Source of the DNA: Gnetum montanum
Taxonomy: Eukaryota > Streptophyta > Gnetopsida > Gnetales > Gnetaceae
Reading direction: 5' to 3'
NCBI GenBank assembly: GCA_015680685.1
Contig: MNCI01030955.1
Location: 729,636-793,635 of the forward strand
DNA: 64,000 nt
Positions 23,242 through 35,695 of this stretch are shown here, one piece after another; the first letter of the stretch is position 1, and every line of letters starts with the position of its first letter. The translations under genes were made by a program, and so were the position numbers. The notes beneath the pieces are model-generated. The model searched no databases, was not told the origin of the DNA, and saw only the letters and a list, made by a program, of their open reading frames with translations.

Positions 23242-26200
23242 ATTATACAAAGATATGCCAAGAATTGATCCATATTTAGTTTAACATAACATCATATTTG
23301 ACACTAGTATCAAGCCTATTAAATAAAAGGTTTGCAAGATTAGATCAGATTTGGCCCTAGTAGTCCATGATGAGATCAATAAGCTTTACTAAGTACGTTT
23401 CATCCAAGCTATTGATTATGCTAATTTGGTTTCTAACATAATGGTAGTTTCTAAGAAGAATGAGAGCATTCTTATATGTATCAATTTCTATGACCTTAAT
23501 AAAGCAATCATCAAGGATGACTTTCCTTTTCGAAGTATGAATTAACTCATTGATACTTTGGCTAGCCATGGTTTGTTATCCTTCATGGATGGGTTTTCAA
23601 GATATAACCAAGTTAGGATTAACCCAGAGCATCATTTGTACATGACCTTCATAAATTCTTGGGGAAACTTTTGTTATACCATGATGCTTTTCAGTCTAAA
23701 GAATGCATGTGTAACGTATCAATGAGTTATGTACTATATCTTTAGTGACTACATGCTAGGATTACTTAATTATTATGTTGATAATATAGCTGTAAAGTCC
23801 AAGATGTCCAATGATCATGCACATGACCTAAACCTAGTACTTCAACGTTATCTTAAGTATGAACTTTGAATTAACCCTTAGAAGTATGTCTTTGGCATAA
23901 AAATCAATAAGATTCTTAGTTTCATAGTATTTGAGGCAAGGATACATATAGATCCTAATAAGGATAAGACCATAACCAATTTGTTAGCACCCAACAACCT
24001 TAAGAAGCTATGTAGTTTATAGGGTAGATTGTAACTTATTTGTAGGTTCATCTCAAGGCTCATGGATAAGTTGCAATCATGCAACACTTGCTTAAGAAGG
24101 GAGTTCATTATGAGTGGAATGAATAGTGTCAAGAAGCCTTTAACAATATTAAGCAAGAGCTATCCTAGTTGCCTATTTCATACCTACATCAAAAAGACAA
24201 CTCATTTACATCTACCTTGCAATCTTTGATGCATTCATAACCTCTTTGCTTTGTCAAAAATGAGATGATGAAGTGGAGATACTTGTCTACTGCTTAAGCC
24301 ATGCATTGGTATCTTATGAGACCTAATACACTTAGTTTAAATAGCACTACCTAGCCTTAGTCCTCTCTTTGAAAAAGTGGAGACATTACCTCTTCAGGTG
24401 TCAAGTTAATGTCATATGCAAAGATAATATACTAAGAGCCATCACAACCAACATCTATGAGAGTAGCCAAATAGCCCAGTAGAAAGCCATAATGGCCAAG
24501 TTTGACCTAAATTATGTTTCCCAAGATTCAACAAAAGATCAAGCCATAGCTGCATAACTCACAACTTCCCTAATTTAGGATAATGAAGTCATAGATCTTG
24601 AGTTCCTTGACAAACATGTCAACATTGTTAATGATGTACCCAAAGGTTATAAGGCAATCATGCACTTTGATAAAGCTTTGACTATACATGGAGCTAGTGT
24701 TGCTGTTATCATAACACTTCCCTATAGTAAAATCCAATCCTTTGTCTATCATTTTGAGTTCCTATGTACTAACAACATGGTAGAGTATGAAGGGTTAATC
24801 AAAGGTATAGCTTGTGACCATGGATTCACATATTTGATGATAAAAGATGATCCACAATTAGTATTTAACCAAGTAAATAAGATGTACACTTGCAAAGCTA
24901 AACATTTACAACCATACTATGATTTAGCCAAAAAAATTCTTGCTACATTTTACAGATGTTAACATATAATACATTCCCCAAGTCAAGAACATGCTAGTTG
25001 ATGCCATTGCCATCTTAGCCGTAAGTGTGAAGCCAGATGTATTTAGCAAATTACCTTCTATGACAAAAAATTATGCTTTTTCCATTACAAAAAATACTCA
25101 AGGTACCTCTATAGCAATCATAGATAATATTCCTTAACAAGAATGGTACGATGACATCAAGTTTTACCTCATGCATGGTGAACCTTCACAAAACCTAACT
25201 AATTTTCAAAAGGATGTCATACATAAATGATTAAAACAATATGTTATTGTAGGCAATAACACATTATGTTGAAGGTCATACAATGGTGTATTATTAGGGT
25301 GCTTACATAAAGCAGAAGTCCATATAGTCCTAGAACAAGTACATGATGGCATATGTGGAGGACATAGGACCTAGAGCCATGGTTGCTAAGATTATATTTC
25401 TAGGATACTATTGGCCCTATATGGAAAGTGAGTAATATAGAAGATAAAAACTTGTGACATCTATAAATGGCACATCAACTAAATACATGTTCCACCAACT
25501 AAGTTACATACCACTCAGATCACATGAGGATTCTAACAATGGGGAATCAATATAATTGGACCAATAACTTCTAACTCCTCAATGGAATATAGCTTCATCA
25601 TCACTGTAACTAAGCATTTCTTAAAGTGGGTTGAAGCTATTTTTTTAAGGAAAACAATAACACAACAAGTTTGTAAATTTTTCTTAGATAACAAAGTATT
25701 CCATTTTGGCCTACCTTAAGAAATGCAAACCTTTTGTTGTTAATTGAACATTTAGCATTCTTTTATATCACCATATTATCCATAAGCCAATGGACAAGTT
25801 GAAACCACCAACAAGGTCATCATAAATTATTTAAAGAAAATTTTAAACAATGGTAAATGCAAATGGCATGAACAACTATTGTACATACTTTGGGCTTATA
25901 GGACAACATTTTGAATTGCAACTAATGTCACACCATATAGCTTGGTTTACATATTTGAAGCTATGTTACCTTTTAAATTACAAGCTTCATCCTTAAGGGT
26001 AGCTTTGTTTGAATTCATCAATGATGAGAAGAATAATGAGTTGTGTGCCATTAACCTTGATTTGATGAAGGAACAACACATATAAACACCTACCAACATC
26101 CAATGATATTAAGAGAAGAAAAAACAACATTACTGTCATGATCCAAATAGGTAGAAAGTTAAGGAAGGAGACCTTGTCCTCAAGGCTATGTGTGAACATG

Positions 26201-26341
26201 CTAATAAATTCTTAGCCAATTAGAAAGAATCTTTCTTGATCACTAAGGTCTATGGCAATAGAGCATTCAAGTTGGTAGACATGAATGGAAATGAATTAAT
26301 TAATTCAGTCAACCATTCCTATCTCAAACCTTATTATATCT
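23242..26341 (+). pseudogene. pol: T1 Tat-like pol (part 2): RT, RNase H, second RNase H, integrase
   Basis: The frame resumes as YKDMPRIDP and IKPIKQK. RT blocks follow: INFYDLNKAIIKDDFPF, SFMDGFSRYNQVRINPEHH, then YYVDNIAVKSK (near 23772-23800), where the usual YVDD has become YVDN. A degraded RNase H spans about 24030-24450. A second, archaeal-type RNase H (24660-24962: MHFDKALTIHGASVAVIIT, TNNMVEYEGLIKGI, DDPQLVFNQVN) is the hallmark of the Tat lineage. Integrase runs from a zinc-binding part near 25430 (KTCDIYKWH) through a DNA-binding end FLITKVYGNRAFKLVDMNG near 26230-26290, stopping at 26341. Stops and frameshifts are many. Host of element B. Confidence 0.88.
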
Positions 26342-27220
26342 AATTTTGAGCTATTTACTTATAGCCTTTGCTTGTGTTTGTTCATAGGTTTGAATGAATG
26401 ATTGATGTTGATACAAAGCTCTCATATTCTACCAATTGTAAGATATGGTGGCCTATATTTTCTTGTTGCCTCATGTAGCCTCTTGTACTCACAAGTATTC
26501 TTTGACTTGTTTTCTTGTACTCTTGAAGTTGTGTTTGTAGCATGAGCTTAAATTCATTACAAAGGTATGAATTATCATAATAATGAGTTACTATGTGATC
26601 TTGATATATGAGATTTGGTTAGCTGGTTCAACAGTGTCAATAGTGCTTGCCTTACATCACCTTCGTTACCCCTTCTGAGCCATACCCCCATAACCAACCC
26701 TTAGCCTTCTTTACCTTGCTAACAACAAAAGCCTATGTTTGACATCCATGCATCATGACCATGTGGCATGTTATTTTACATGCTTCACTAATCAAGTTCA
26801 CTAAATTGTAAAACTCCTCATTCAATAAGAAAATGAAACAAAATTATTGGAAACCAAAGAAGGTTACACTCCCAAAAAAAGAAGGAGAAAATTCCAAGGA
26901 AGCCAAGAGGCCAATGTAACCTAAATTTAAATAAATCAACAGCTCTCAAAAAAAAAGAGATGATCCAAGTGGCCAAAGAAGCCTATGAAAAATTATTAGT
27001 TGCTCTAAACATCATCAAGTAACCAATAGTTCAATCATGAAGCATGAAGACCTCCTCATACAGCAAATCTATTACTACCATGTCATAACCATGATGTTAA
27101 CACATTTGGAAATATTCATTAGCCCATATGACCATTCTCTGATAGTCAATGTAGCCATCATCTCACTCCAAATTCCTTCTAACCCATTATGATATTATTT
27201 CATTATCACGAATACTCCTT
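26342..27220 (+). other. T1 3' untranslated stretch
   Basis: Between the T1 integrase stop and the probable 3' LTR. No coding frame. Unlike T3 (59090-59560), no clear minisatellite is seen here. Confidence 0.4.
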
Positions 27221-27229
27221 GGCATGATT

Positions 27230-28260
27230 TGATAGCTATAAAATCAAGTGTGGAAGGAGTACACTGGTGATGAATCTACAAAAGTGTTTCACATTTTTTA
27301 AATGTCTTTCAGGTCAATCCTCAAAACATCAACAAAGAGGGGCCAATGAAACACCATAAGGAAAATTTATGTTTCAAACAAGATAACTTGGTAACTAAAT
27401 TTTATTAGGTAATTTAATCGAATTCAAGAGCAAACACAAATGCCTTAATTTCCCTTCAAAATGTTAGCATATGACCTTGTTTTTTCCAAACTCTAGATCA
27501 TTTTAAAATATGTAAAATAAAATTCATGACTCATAATCTATGAATTTTATTATGCCAATGTATGAGAGCTAAAAAGTTAAAAATGCTATCAAGTTTGACA
27601 CCAAAAATCAAAAACAATGGTGCCTCATATGCTATAGTTTTGGACCATAACAATAGCCTAAATATGTTATGTAACTATAAAAATTCATGAGGAAATGTAA
27701 TTGATACAATAATAGCAAACTTAAAGCTTATTTAAGCTAGATTCAACACCATTTTTTGAATCCTTTTGATACATCTTTTGGTAAAGAGATTACTTAACAA
27801 CAATAAAAGCAAAAAAGACATTTTTAGCAATGGTGCAAAGATTTTTATTGATTTTCATAGCCTTTTTTAACACATATCATTGAGAGTGGGAAGAACTTGT
27901 AGTAGCATTTCTTACAAAGTAGATTGATCAAGAGACAAGTGAAGATTTAGTGTAGAACACATCCTACCTTCTACACCAGATTTCAAAGACATCTTTATAT
28001 TCTCAAGCTTTTAAAGCTAATGATCTATAGCATGCTAAAATTAGTTTACATCAAATTATTTTTTAGTATTAATATAAAGTTTGTAGTTGTTTTTTGCCAT
28101 ATTTCTTCCATATTTCCTACATTTGTTAGCCTATTCTTTGGTGCAGCATTGAATCACTATTCCATATTTTTTGCTCATTTATGCTTGCCTTGTTTGGTAA
28201 TAGATTTTATAAATCCTTAGGTGATTGAAAAGACTACTTAAGATGTCCCAGATCCTTTTA
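27230..28260 (+). repeat. Probable T1 3' LTR (U family, plus orientation)
   Basis: At 27310-27355 the plus strand contains 'caatcctcaaaacatcaac' and 'aaagaggggccaatgaaac'. This is the reverse complement of the conserved end block of U1, U2 and U3 (near 54620, 57540 and 61935). Those units lie on the minus strand beside minus-strand Tat integrases, while this one lies after a plus-strand integrase, so orientation is consistent. The right end is uncertain because T2 begins near 28280. Confidence 0.5.
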
Positions 28261-28279
28261 AGGCCCATGCATCCAAGGG

Positions 28280-28841
28280 TTAAAACTATTTTTGATGAAT
28301 TCTCCTAGTTTTCCAGCATCAATTTTTTCTATCTCTACATTTGGAAACTTAGGATCAATTCTTGCATTATCTTCCATTGTAGAAGTAGTTGATTATGTAG
28401 CTATGGCTTTGCCTTTGGTTGCACATGCAATAGATAATGTAAGTTAAATTTAGCTATTATAGCTTTCCATCTAGATATTGCAACTTTCATAAATGTTAGT
28501 TGTAATGACCCTTAGTATATTATCTTAGCATGTGATGTTGACTTATGCCCTTAAAAGGTAATGACTCCATTTCTTCAAGGAGTAGACTAAGGCTAAACAA
28601 CGCTTTTCAAAATTAGTATATCTAGTCTCATAGGCTATTGATGCATGACTTAGATAATAGATTGACTTCTCTTCTCCATCCTTTCATTTCTGATAGAGTA
28701 ATAAAGTAATGTATTTATCTAAGATTGTAAGGTATATGAAGAATGGTTTATCTTTTTGAGGTAAGAATATGATTGGAAATTAGGTTAACTCTTGCTTAAT
28801 ATTGTCAATGGCTACTTAGCATTCATTTGTCCATTCAAAGT
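28280..28841 (-). pseudogene. pol: T2 Tat-like pol, RNase H part (split by element C)
   Basis: On the minus strand: FEWTNEC-VAIDNIKQELT, FFIYLTILDKYITLLLYQ, LSHASIAYETRYTNFEK and LALVYSLKKWSHYLL, the single RNase H that follows RT. Then VITTNIYES and a linker AIAT-STTS matching T1 (AIAA-LTTS). The second RNase H and integrase of T2 are not found. The right edge is the AAAGT duplication of element C; the preceding RT half lies at 46005-47090. Stops and frame changes abound. Confidence 0.8.
28837..28841. other. Target-site duplication of element C, left copy (AAAGT)
   Basis: AAAGT here and again at 46000-46004 after the 3' LTR. The pair brackets element C and interrupts the T2 pol frame. Confidence 0.93.
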
Positions 28842-29637
28842 TGAAGAATCATGTTTTACTTGAGCCCCGATATTGGGTACACAATATTGGGTACACGATA
28901 TTGTGGTCCAAGATGTGATATCGAGCATGCAATATCACAGGGTACTCTCGGGCCTATAAATACAACCCTTGGGCACACAATTCAGTAGTAGTTTTGGGAG
29001 TTAAGTAGTGAAATTATTGTAGTTTGTTCATTCGAGAGTTAGAATATTTTCCAAGTGCCCACAATAAGAGGTCCAAGTGTAATTGGATCTTTATTCAAGC
29101 ATTGATGTACCTAAACACACCATTGTGTTGGCAATAAAGATGAGCTCTTTGATTCATCCTTGCAACACTTGAGAGACTTTCTTTCTTAATGCATTTATAC
29201 ATTGTGATTTTATGTACTTCACATTTAACGTTAGTCATTCAGCAATTAATTGAAATACATAAGCATAACCCCTTTGAACATACGTGTGACACTTGGTAGC
29301 TCAAAAACAATTAGCATTTGACAACCCGGTAGTGTTTACATGAAGTTCAGGATGTGTCCAAGAAGTGGGGATAGTTACTTGTGTTAGGCTATATCATTAT
29401 TATTTTAGGTGATCAAATTGATAAAACATAAAAGCATAAAAAAATCTTATGCCTCAGTCACACTTAACCATACACTTGCATTTCACAAGTGAGACTGGGA
29501 AGACAACGAACGAACAACACGAACTCACCATGTAGCTCTAGCATCCTGGGTAATTAAAGTTTGTAGAATTTGATGAAATTGCACATGAATGCCTATGATT
29601 CATATGGTTGGACTTAGGGGTACCTCACCCCTCATCA
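28842..29637 (+). repeat. Element C 5' LTR
   Basis: Begins TGAAGAATCATG and ends CTCATCA. A GATATT/GATATC array at 28868-28938 precedes TATAAATA (28955-28962); AATAAA is at 29133-29138. The first bases have lost the TGATGA form seen in the 3' LTR. Confidence 0.92.
28868..28938 (+). promoter_or_regulatory. Palindromic GATATC/AATATT array, element C 5' LTR
   Basis: Five imperfect dyads (CGATATTG, CAATATTG, CGATATTG, TGATATCG, CAATATCA), several separated by GGGTACA. One unit plus spacer is absent from the 3' LTR. Confidence 0.6.
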
Positions 29638-29638
29638 T

Positions 29639-29656
29639 TGGTGTCGTTGTCAGGGA
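29639..29656 (+). promoter_or_regulatory. Element C primer-binding site (tRNA-Asp type)
   Basis: TGGTGTCGTTGTCAGGGA matches the tRNA-Asp complement at 14 of 18 positions, and every mismatch is C-to-T or G-to-A. Confidence 0.85.
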
Positions 29657-29800
29657 CTTTAGTTTTATGTGTGCTATCTAAAGTTAGTGAAACTTAGTAA
29701 CCTCATTATTCAAACCCTAAAGGTTAAATGCTACAAAAAAATATTATTACAACTAAATTAAATCTTAACTACATATTGCATATAGATTCATTAATATAAA

Positions 29801-32268
29801 ATGACTTCTTCTCACAAGAGTCTATCTCCGCCCAAGGCAGACCAAGTGCCTCAACAATACCAAGTGGATATGCTCATCCCAATGAGTATGTACCAGACTT
29901 CACCTTCATCTTACATCAAGATGAAATGCTATGATGGCGCAACATGGAAGGCAACATTGTGTTGCGACTAAATCAATTTGTTCCAGCTATGCTCCAACTA
30001 ATGCTTGCATGACATGGACTTCAACATCTTCATGAGGAGTATGAGATGTGAGATCCCGATTCAAGGGATTACCATCCCAATGAAGCACAAAGGTTAAGGG
30101 ATTATCAACTAGAGCAACAACATGAGCTTTTGAAGGGCAAGGGGTAGAACACTTTTCCACCTTCGCTTGGCCCGTTGGATGGAGGCAAACAATTCTCTAG
30201 GGAATTTTTCTTTGGTGATACTCCTCTCAAGGGGCTCTTAACTAGAACATGCAATCCAAAATTCCTAGTCTTGGTTCTAGTTAGAATGGATCCAATGACA
30301 AAAATGGATCTAGAGAAGTAAGTCTTGATAAGGGGAAAAATGGAAGTCATGACCATGATTGTGGTTATGATCATCGAAGATAAGATGGTAGGCATTGACA
30401 TAATCCAAATCCTCCTTCCTCTTCCACTTCATCATCATCTTCTTCTTCATTTGGATCAGATCGTGGCTACAAAGGGCATGACCATGATGGAGGTGATCGA
30501 TGGGACCAAAACAACAAAAGGGACTATTGGGACAATTGTGATTGGAGGCATAGATGATCTAAAGAGACCCACCATCATGAGAGAAGGGTTAGTAGAGAAC
30601 ATTGTAGGAACCATCACTATGACCTTGATGAACCTCTACTTGCCACTCGGAGCATGTTAAACATTGCAGAGGCTATGAGGATTCCAGCAAGACATGTAAA
30701 GGATAGCAGGATAAAGAGGCTAGACATGAACAACATCCCTCAGTTTGAGGGAGGCTATGACATTGATTTGAAAAATCATCTCCAAGCCTTCCATGATGCA
30801 TGTACCTTGCAGAATATTGAGAATGATTGGTAGAAGTTGAAATTATTTCCAAGGACACTCATTAAGGAACACAAAACTCGTATCGATCTTTGGAACTGGA
30901 ATCAATTAGGTGGTGGAGTATGATGTTAGAATTGTTTAACGACAAATATTAGATGTATTCCCGAGTGTCCAATTTGAGGAAGTAGATCCAAGTTGGAAAT
31001 AAGGAAACCATAAGCCCTTGGATGCTACTATTGGCCAATACTACTCTCTATTGCATAAGTGTCTCGACCATGGATGTTCTCAACTTGATCAACTCTACCA
31101 TATTATAGACGGGTTGTGATCCAAAACAAGGAAAACCCTTAAAATCTATGCTCATCTAAAACTAATAGAGTTAAGCATCCATTAGATCTAGAAGTTAATT
31201 AAGTAGGTAGCGATAGAGGAGGGAGAATTTGGAAAGTGAGAAAGTGTAGAGGAATACAATAGGGACCCTTTTATTTGCAAAAGGGGTGTTCAATTTTGTG
31301 ACAATGAGGATGAGTTAACAAGAGATGAGGTGGCTAATTAGAAAACATTGCCGCTCTAGAAATTGTAGTTTGAAATTATGGCTAAGGTTGACCAATTATG
31401 GGACTCCATGGACAATAAGTTTCAAGCTATTTTAAAAATTGCTAAAGAGTCCAAGGAACAAGGTGGTGAGCATGAGTGCTAGAGACATAAGGAAGTTGAA
31501 TGTGCCATATCCAAGGGTAAGGGTAAGATGACTACAATAGAGATGATTGTAGCTAATGAATCAAATGATGGTGGTAGGTGTGATGTCTACTAGTATGAAC
31601 ATCCCAAGGGATGCTATCTAATTATGTCACACCTATAAGAACTTGGGGTGTATACTTTACATCCACGACTTGCACAAAGGTAAATACCCAAAATATTTCT
31701 TTATCCACAAGGCAACTCTCAACAATTTCACTAACCATAGTAGTATTATCCAAGTGTAACTCCCTTGCAACCTTATGATTTGTACCAATGGTTGAAGCAA
31801 CCACAATTGTGGGCATTAGCACCTCTAAGAAAATAGTACCCCTACCAGCAACTAGATTCCTATGGTTATTATGTTTAGCAACCTTCATCTCCATGAGACT
31901 CTTTTGGTCATGATGCTACTTACCAACCTCACCACTACCCTCCTAAAGTTTACCAACTACCATATGCAAGGAGGGATGCCACCTACTATCCTCATGCCCC
32001 TCCTATTCCTACACCTACTCCTCCACCTCTTACATAGCTACCACCTACTCCATCCATGTAGGGTGAATTGGCTGCCCAACCATGGCAAAGAAATGCTATG
32101 AGGGTGGTTAATCTACAACTGGTTAGCCAACCAAGTGGGTTGGAACCACAATCAAAGAAAAGATCCTTCTTCCGACCTCGTAGTCAACCAAAACCCTTAG
32201 ACACACCAGTGGTTGGTAGCTTTGTTCCTCCATCTTCCTCTACCTCACCTTTATCTAAGTTCCCTTAA
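29801..32268 (+). pseudogene. gag: Element C gag
   Basis: An ATG at 29801 opens MTSSHKSLSPPKADQV. A Ser-rich linker is near 30420-30460, then DEPLLATRSMLNIAEA (near 30630) and the capsid segment RLDMNNIPQFEGGYDIDLKN (30718-30775), equivalent to the B and D capsid. The knuckle (31580-31618) reads CDVY-YEHPKGCYLIM, so the second Cys is lost, as in element A. The tail is Tyr/Pro-rich and runs in the same register as protease, consistent with one gag-pol polyprotein. Numerous stops and frameshifts. The N-terminal half is poorly conserved with B, so its exact start is uncertain. Confidence 0.75.
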
Positions 32269-32295
32269 AATCAAAATACCTCTCGAATCCATACG

Positions 32296-32814
32296 ATGAT
32301 GTTGACCCATGCTATATCTGATTGGATTCAAGCCGGTAACCTACCTAGCAAGTTAGTCGATCCCAAGACTCCCTTAATATATTTGCAAATTGTTGGAAAT
32401 GAGCCTTGTAAAGGTCTTCTTGACTTTGGTTCTAGTGTTAATATAATCTTGCATGAGATGTACACTACATGGAACCTTTCTCCCTTGAAGAAGAGCAACA
32501 TTAGGTTGGAGTTGGCAAACCAGTCCATTACTATTCCATTGGGATTAGTAGAAGACATCGTGACCACTGTTTGTGGGTGGTCATATCCTATTGAATTTCT
32601 AGTAATCAAAATGGAGAACTGCATGGGGGACTTTCCAATTATTATGGGAAGGATGTGGTTAACCACTGTTGATGTCAAAATGGACATTAGAGATCTTTAT
32701 TTAGAGATATCTAAAGAAAATGAATTTGGGAAGATCAAAAGAAAGAGGGTTCCATGTATTGCATATAACAATTCAAGGTGCCATTGTGTGCAGAAGATAT
32801 GGTTAGTAAAGTGA
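32296..32814 (+). pseudogene. pol: Element C aspartic protease (open reading frame kept)
   Basis: This 172-codon stretch is the best preserved enzyme domain of element C. The catalytic triplet region reads CKGLLDFGSSVNIILHEMY (32414-32460) with the Asp in place. It continues with LELANQSITIPLGLVEDIV, the flap-equivalent region YPIEFLVIKMEN and the C-terminal FPIIMGRMWLTTVD, where lineage relatives have ILGRPWL. It cuts gag-pol in the virus-like particle. It follows gag in the same register after one TAA (32267-32269) and precedes RT. Element A carries the same domain with the Asp mutated. Confidence 0.85.
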
Positions 32815-33330
32815 ACATGTATCTTTGCATGCAAGTAATGTACATTGGAAATGGAAATCCAAAGATGTTTGTACGTGATAGCCACAAAATAAGAAGGCAC
32901 CCAGTGGCTAATAGTTGATTCTAGCAGTAGTACATTATGCATGGAACTTACTGAGGGCCTAACATGTGATTATGTTACAAGTATGGATAAACTCGAGCAA
33001 GTTCATCACTAGATCTTCAAGGAAGTAAATGATGATATCAATTAGGGAGAGTTGGGGATTCCTGACAATTTCAAATAAGAACCCCTTGAATTAATGACAC
33101 TAATGACCGGAATGGAGTATGTGTTCTTAAAAAATGAAAAGCTAATCATTATTAATGCCAAACTTATTGCAGGACAAACGAAGATGTTGATGAATGTTGT
33201 AGAAAAATGGTCAGTAGCCTTTTCCCAGTCATATTTTGAGCTCATAAGAATAGATCCAAGAATATGCTAGCCCTAGATATACACTGACCCTACTGTTAAG
33301 CCGAAACAACAATCACAGTGTTGATTGAAT
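32815..33330 (+). pseudogene. pol: Element C protease-RT spacer
   Basis: A degraded linker, alignable with 11060-11450 of element A through words such as TLCM(D/E), EQVHH and FLKNEKLIIINAKL. No catalytic motif. It is part of the polyprotein between protease and RT. Confidence 0.6.
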
Positions 33331-34235
33331 CACAAATTAAAGTAAATTTTCAAAGAGGAGATTGAGCAACTCCTCAAGGAAGAATTCATCTACCCTATTG
33401 TAGATAATGAGTGGGTTAGTCCACTTGTGATCGTGCCCAAGAAAGGAGAAAAATGGTGAGTATGCATTGACTTTTGGCTACTCAATATGACAACTTTTAA
33501 AGATCATTTTCCATTGCCCTTTGTTTACCAAGTGTTGGACACCATTTTCGGGCACAACTACTACAACTCTCTAGATGGTTATAGTGGCTATAACCAAATC
33601 CAAATCACACCAGAGNCCAAGAAAGAAGACAAATGGTGAGTATGCATCGACTTTCGGCTACTCAATATGACAACTTTCAAAGATCATTTTCCATTGCCCT
33701 TTGTTGACCAAGTGTTGGACACCATTTTTAGGCACAGCTACTACAACTCTCTAGATGGTTATAGTGGCTATAACCAAATCCAAATCACACTAGAGGATGA
33801 GGTGAAGATGACTTTCACAAGCCCTTAGGGGACTTTTGCTTACCATCAAATGCCATTCGTTCTATGTAATGCTCCAACTACATTTCAATGATTAGTCCTT
33901 AGCATTTTCCAACAACAAATTGGTAGTCGGGCAAAAGTCTTCATGGATGACTATTCTACCTACGAAGCTACATTTGAGCAAGCCCTGAACCATCTTGAGT
34001 AGGTGTTGAGAAGATGTGTCAAAACAAACCTCTGGCTTAATTGGCAAAAGAGCCATCTTATGATCCAAGAAGGCATAGTCTTGGGGCACTGCATCTCAAA
34101 AGTAGGAATTGAGGTGGACCCTGAAAAGATAATGGTCATCCAAGGAATAACCCATCAACCAAAAATAGTTAAAGAAGTGTAGTCATTCCTTAGTCATACT
34201 GACTACTACCAGCACTTCATTGAGAATTTTTTTCA
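33331..34235 (+). pseudogene. pol: Element C reverse transcriptase (with a 178-base assembly duplication)
   Basis: Conserved blocks in order: FKEEIEQLLKEEFIYPIVDN, EWVSPLVIVPKKGEKW, CIDFWLLNMTTFKDHFPLP, VLDTI, LDGYSGYNQIQI, MTFTSP-GTFAYHQMPFVLCN, VFMDDYSTY (33937-33960, catalytic Asp pair intact) and SHLMIQEGIVLGHCIS. The stretch 33438-33615 is repeated almost exactly at 33617-33794 across a single N at 33616, so one copy of the middle palm region is an assembly artefact. Remaining decay is by stop codons. Athila-like by the FLDGYSGYNQI block. Confidence 0.88.
33438..33794. other. Direct duplication across a single N (assembly join)
   Basis: The 178 bases left of the N at 33616 and the 178 right of it are near-identical, both running from 'ccaagaaag' to 'ccaaatccaaatcacacYagag'. 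Because the copies meet exactly at an N, this looks like two contigs with unmerged overlapping ends. The few differences could be alleles or read errors. Confidence 0.85.
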
Positions 34236-34745
34236 AAATTGCCAAGCCATTGGTTAAATTAACAAAGAAAGATGCACCATTTATCTAGACCCCTGCATGT
34301 GAAATAGCATTTCAATGACTGAAGAAAAAGCTTGTTGAGACTCCAATTCTACAAGCACCTAATTAGTCCAAGCTATTTCATGTAATGATTGATGCATCAA
34401 ATTATGCTTTAGGAGCAGTGCTTATGTAAATGGATGATCAAAGACACCCATATTATGTTCACTACACAAGCTGGAGTATTGCAGGTGCACAACTAAACTA
34501 CACCACTATGGAAAAAGAGTTGCTGGTGGTGGTGTTTGCCTTAGAAAAGTTCAGGCACTATGTGCTTGGTTATAAAGTGTTCATGCACACAGATCATAGT
34601 GCCATCTAGTTTTTAATGAATAAACAAATGGTGAGCCCCTATGTCATATGGTGGCTTATGATTTTGCAAGAGTTTGATCTCACAATGGTAGATTGAAAGG
34701 GTGTGGAAAATGTGGTTGTTGATCACTTATCACAACTAAAATGAA
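34236..34745 (+). pseudogene. pol: Element C RNase H
   Basis: Frameshifts scatter the frame, but the blocks match element A at protein level: the PKIVKEV-SFLSHTDYYQHF entry, 'cttaggagcagtgctt' (LGAVL) near 34410, EKEL(L/V)VVVFALEKFRHYVLG near 34515-34570, TDHSAI near 34595 and DHLSQL near 34720-34740. A single RNase H of Ty3/gypsy type, with no second domain. Confidence 0.75.
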
Positions 34746-34779
34746 ATGACAAGGAGAAAGAGAGTCCCTTATTTAATCA

Positions 34780-35695
34780 ATTTTTTGATGAATCTCTCTT
34801 TGTAGGGGCTACTAATGCACAAATGCCCAATGAACCAAGATGGTATGACATCATTCTTACTTATCTACTCATTCAAGAACTAACGCAAGGGCTAGACACT
34901 CAAAAGAAACAATAGTTTCTTCACCAAGTTAAGCATTTCAAGGAAGTCAACGAGAACCTTTACAAAGTATGTTTGGATGGCTTGGTATGCTAGTGTGTCC
35001 CTACCATGGATCAACTGCGTGTTCTCCAGGATGCACACGAAGGCCCTTGTGAGGGCCATTATGCTAGGAGATAAAAATCATCATGGTAGGATATTACTAG
35101 CCAATAATCTTTAGGGATGCATACTAGTTCATCCATGCTTGTGATCGTTGTTAGAGAGATGGTGGAATGACAAATTGAATGGAGGGGCCACAACAATAGA
35201 TTTAACCTCTTGAGCCATTCGATATTTGGGGCATTGACTTTATGGATCCCATTGCATCTATGTCAAATGGAAATGCATATATAATAGTCATAGTTGACTA
35301 TTCCACTAAGTGGGTAGAAGCAGCAACCATCACTAACTATACATCCACTACTACTACTTGGTTTGTACAAAAGAACATCATAAACAGGTTTCGTATGCCT
35401 TGTGCATTAATTTCTGACAATGGAACTCATTTCATAGGTGTCACTTTTTGAAAACTTATGCAGCACTTGGGGGTTGAGCACAAACTCACAACACCTTATC
35501 ACCAGCAAGACAATGGTCAAGCTGAAGTCACTAATTGGGAGATTACAAAAATTCTAATGCTTTACTATTAGCAAGTATTGAAGGAACTAGAGCACCAAAT
35601 TAAATGATGCCCTTTGGGCCTATCGCTTCACATAGAAGCTTCCCATAGGTTATTCTCCCTATGAGCTTGTGTATGGAAAACTACCAATTTGTTTT
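34780..35695 (+). pseudogene. pol: Element C integrase (C-terminus missing)
   Basis: The open part at 35242-35451 carries FMDPIASMSNGNAYIIVIVD and YSTKWVEAATI (first catalytic Asp), then CALISDNGTHFIGVTF (second Asp). TPYHQQDNGQAEVTNWEI (near 35495-35545) includes the third acidic residue, so all three catalytic positions are still readable. The zinc-binding part (34980-35150) is degraded. The frame stops being recognisable after GYSPYELVYGKLPI at 35690, where element A continues for about 390 bases, so the C-terminal DNA-binding part is deleted. Confidence 0.85.
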
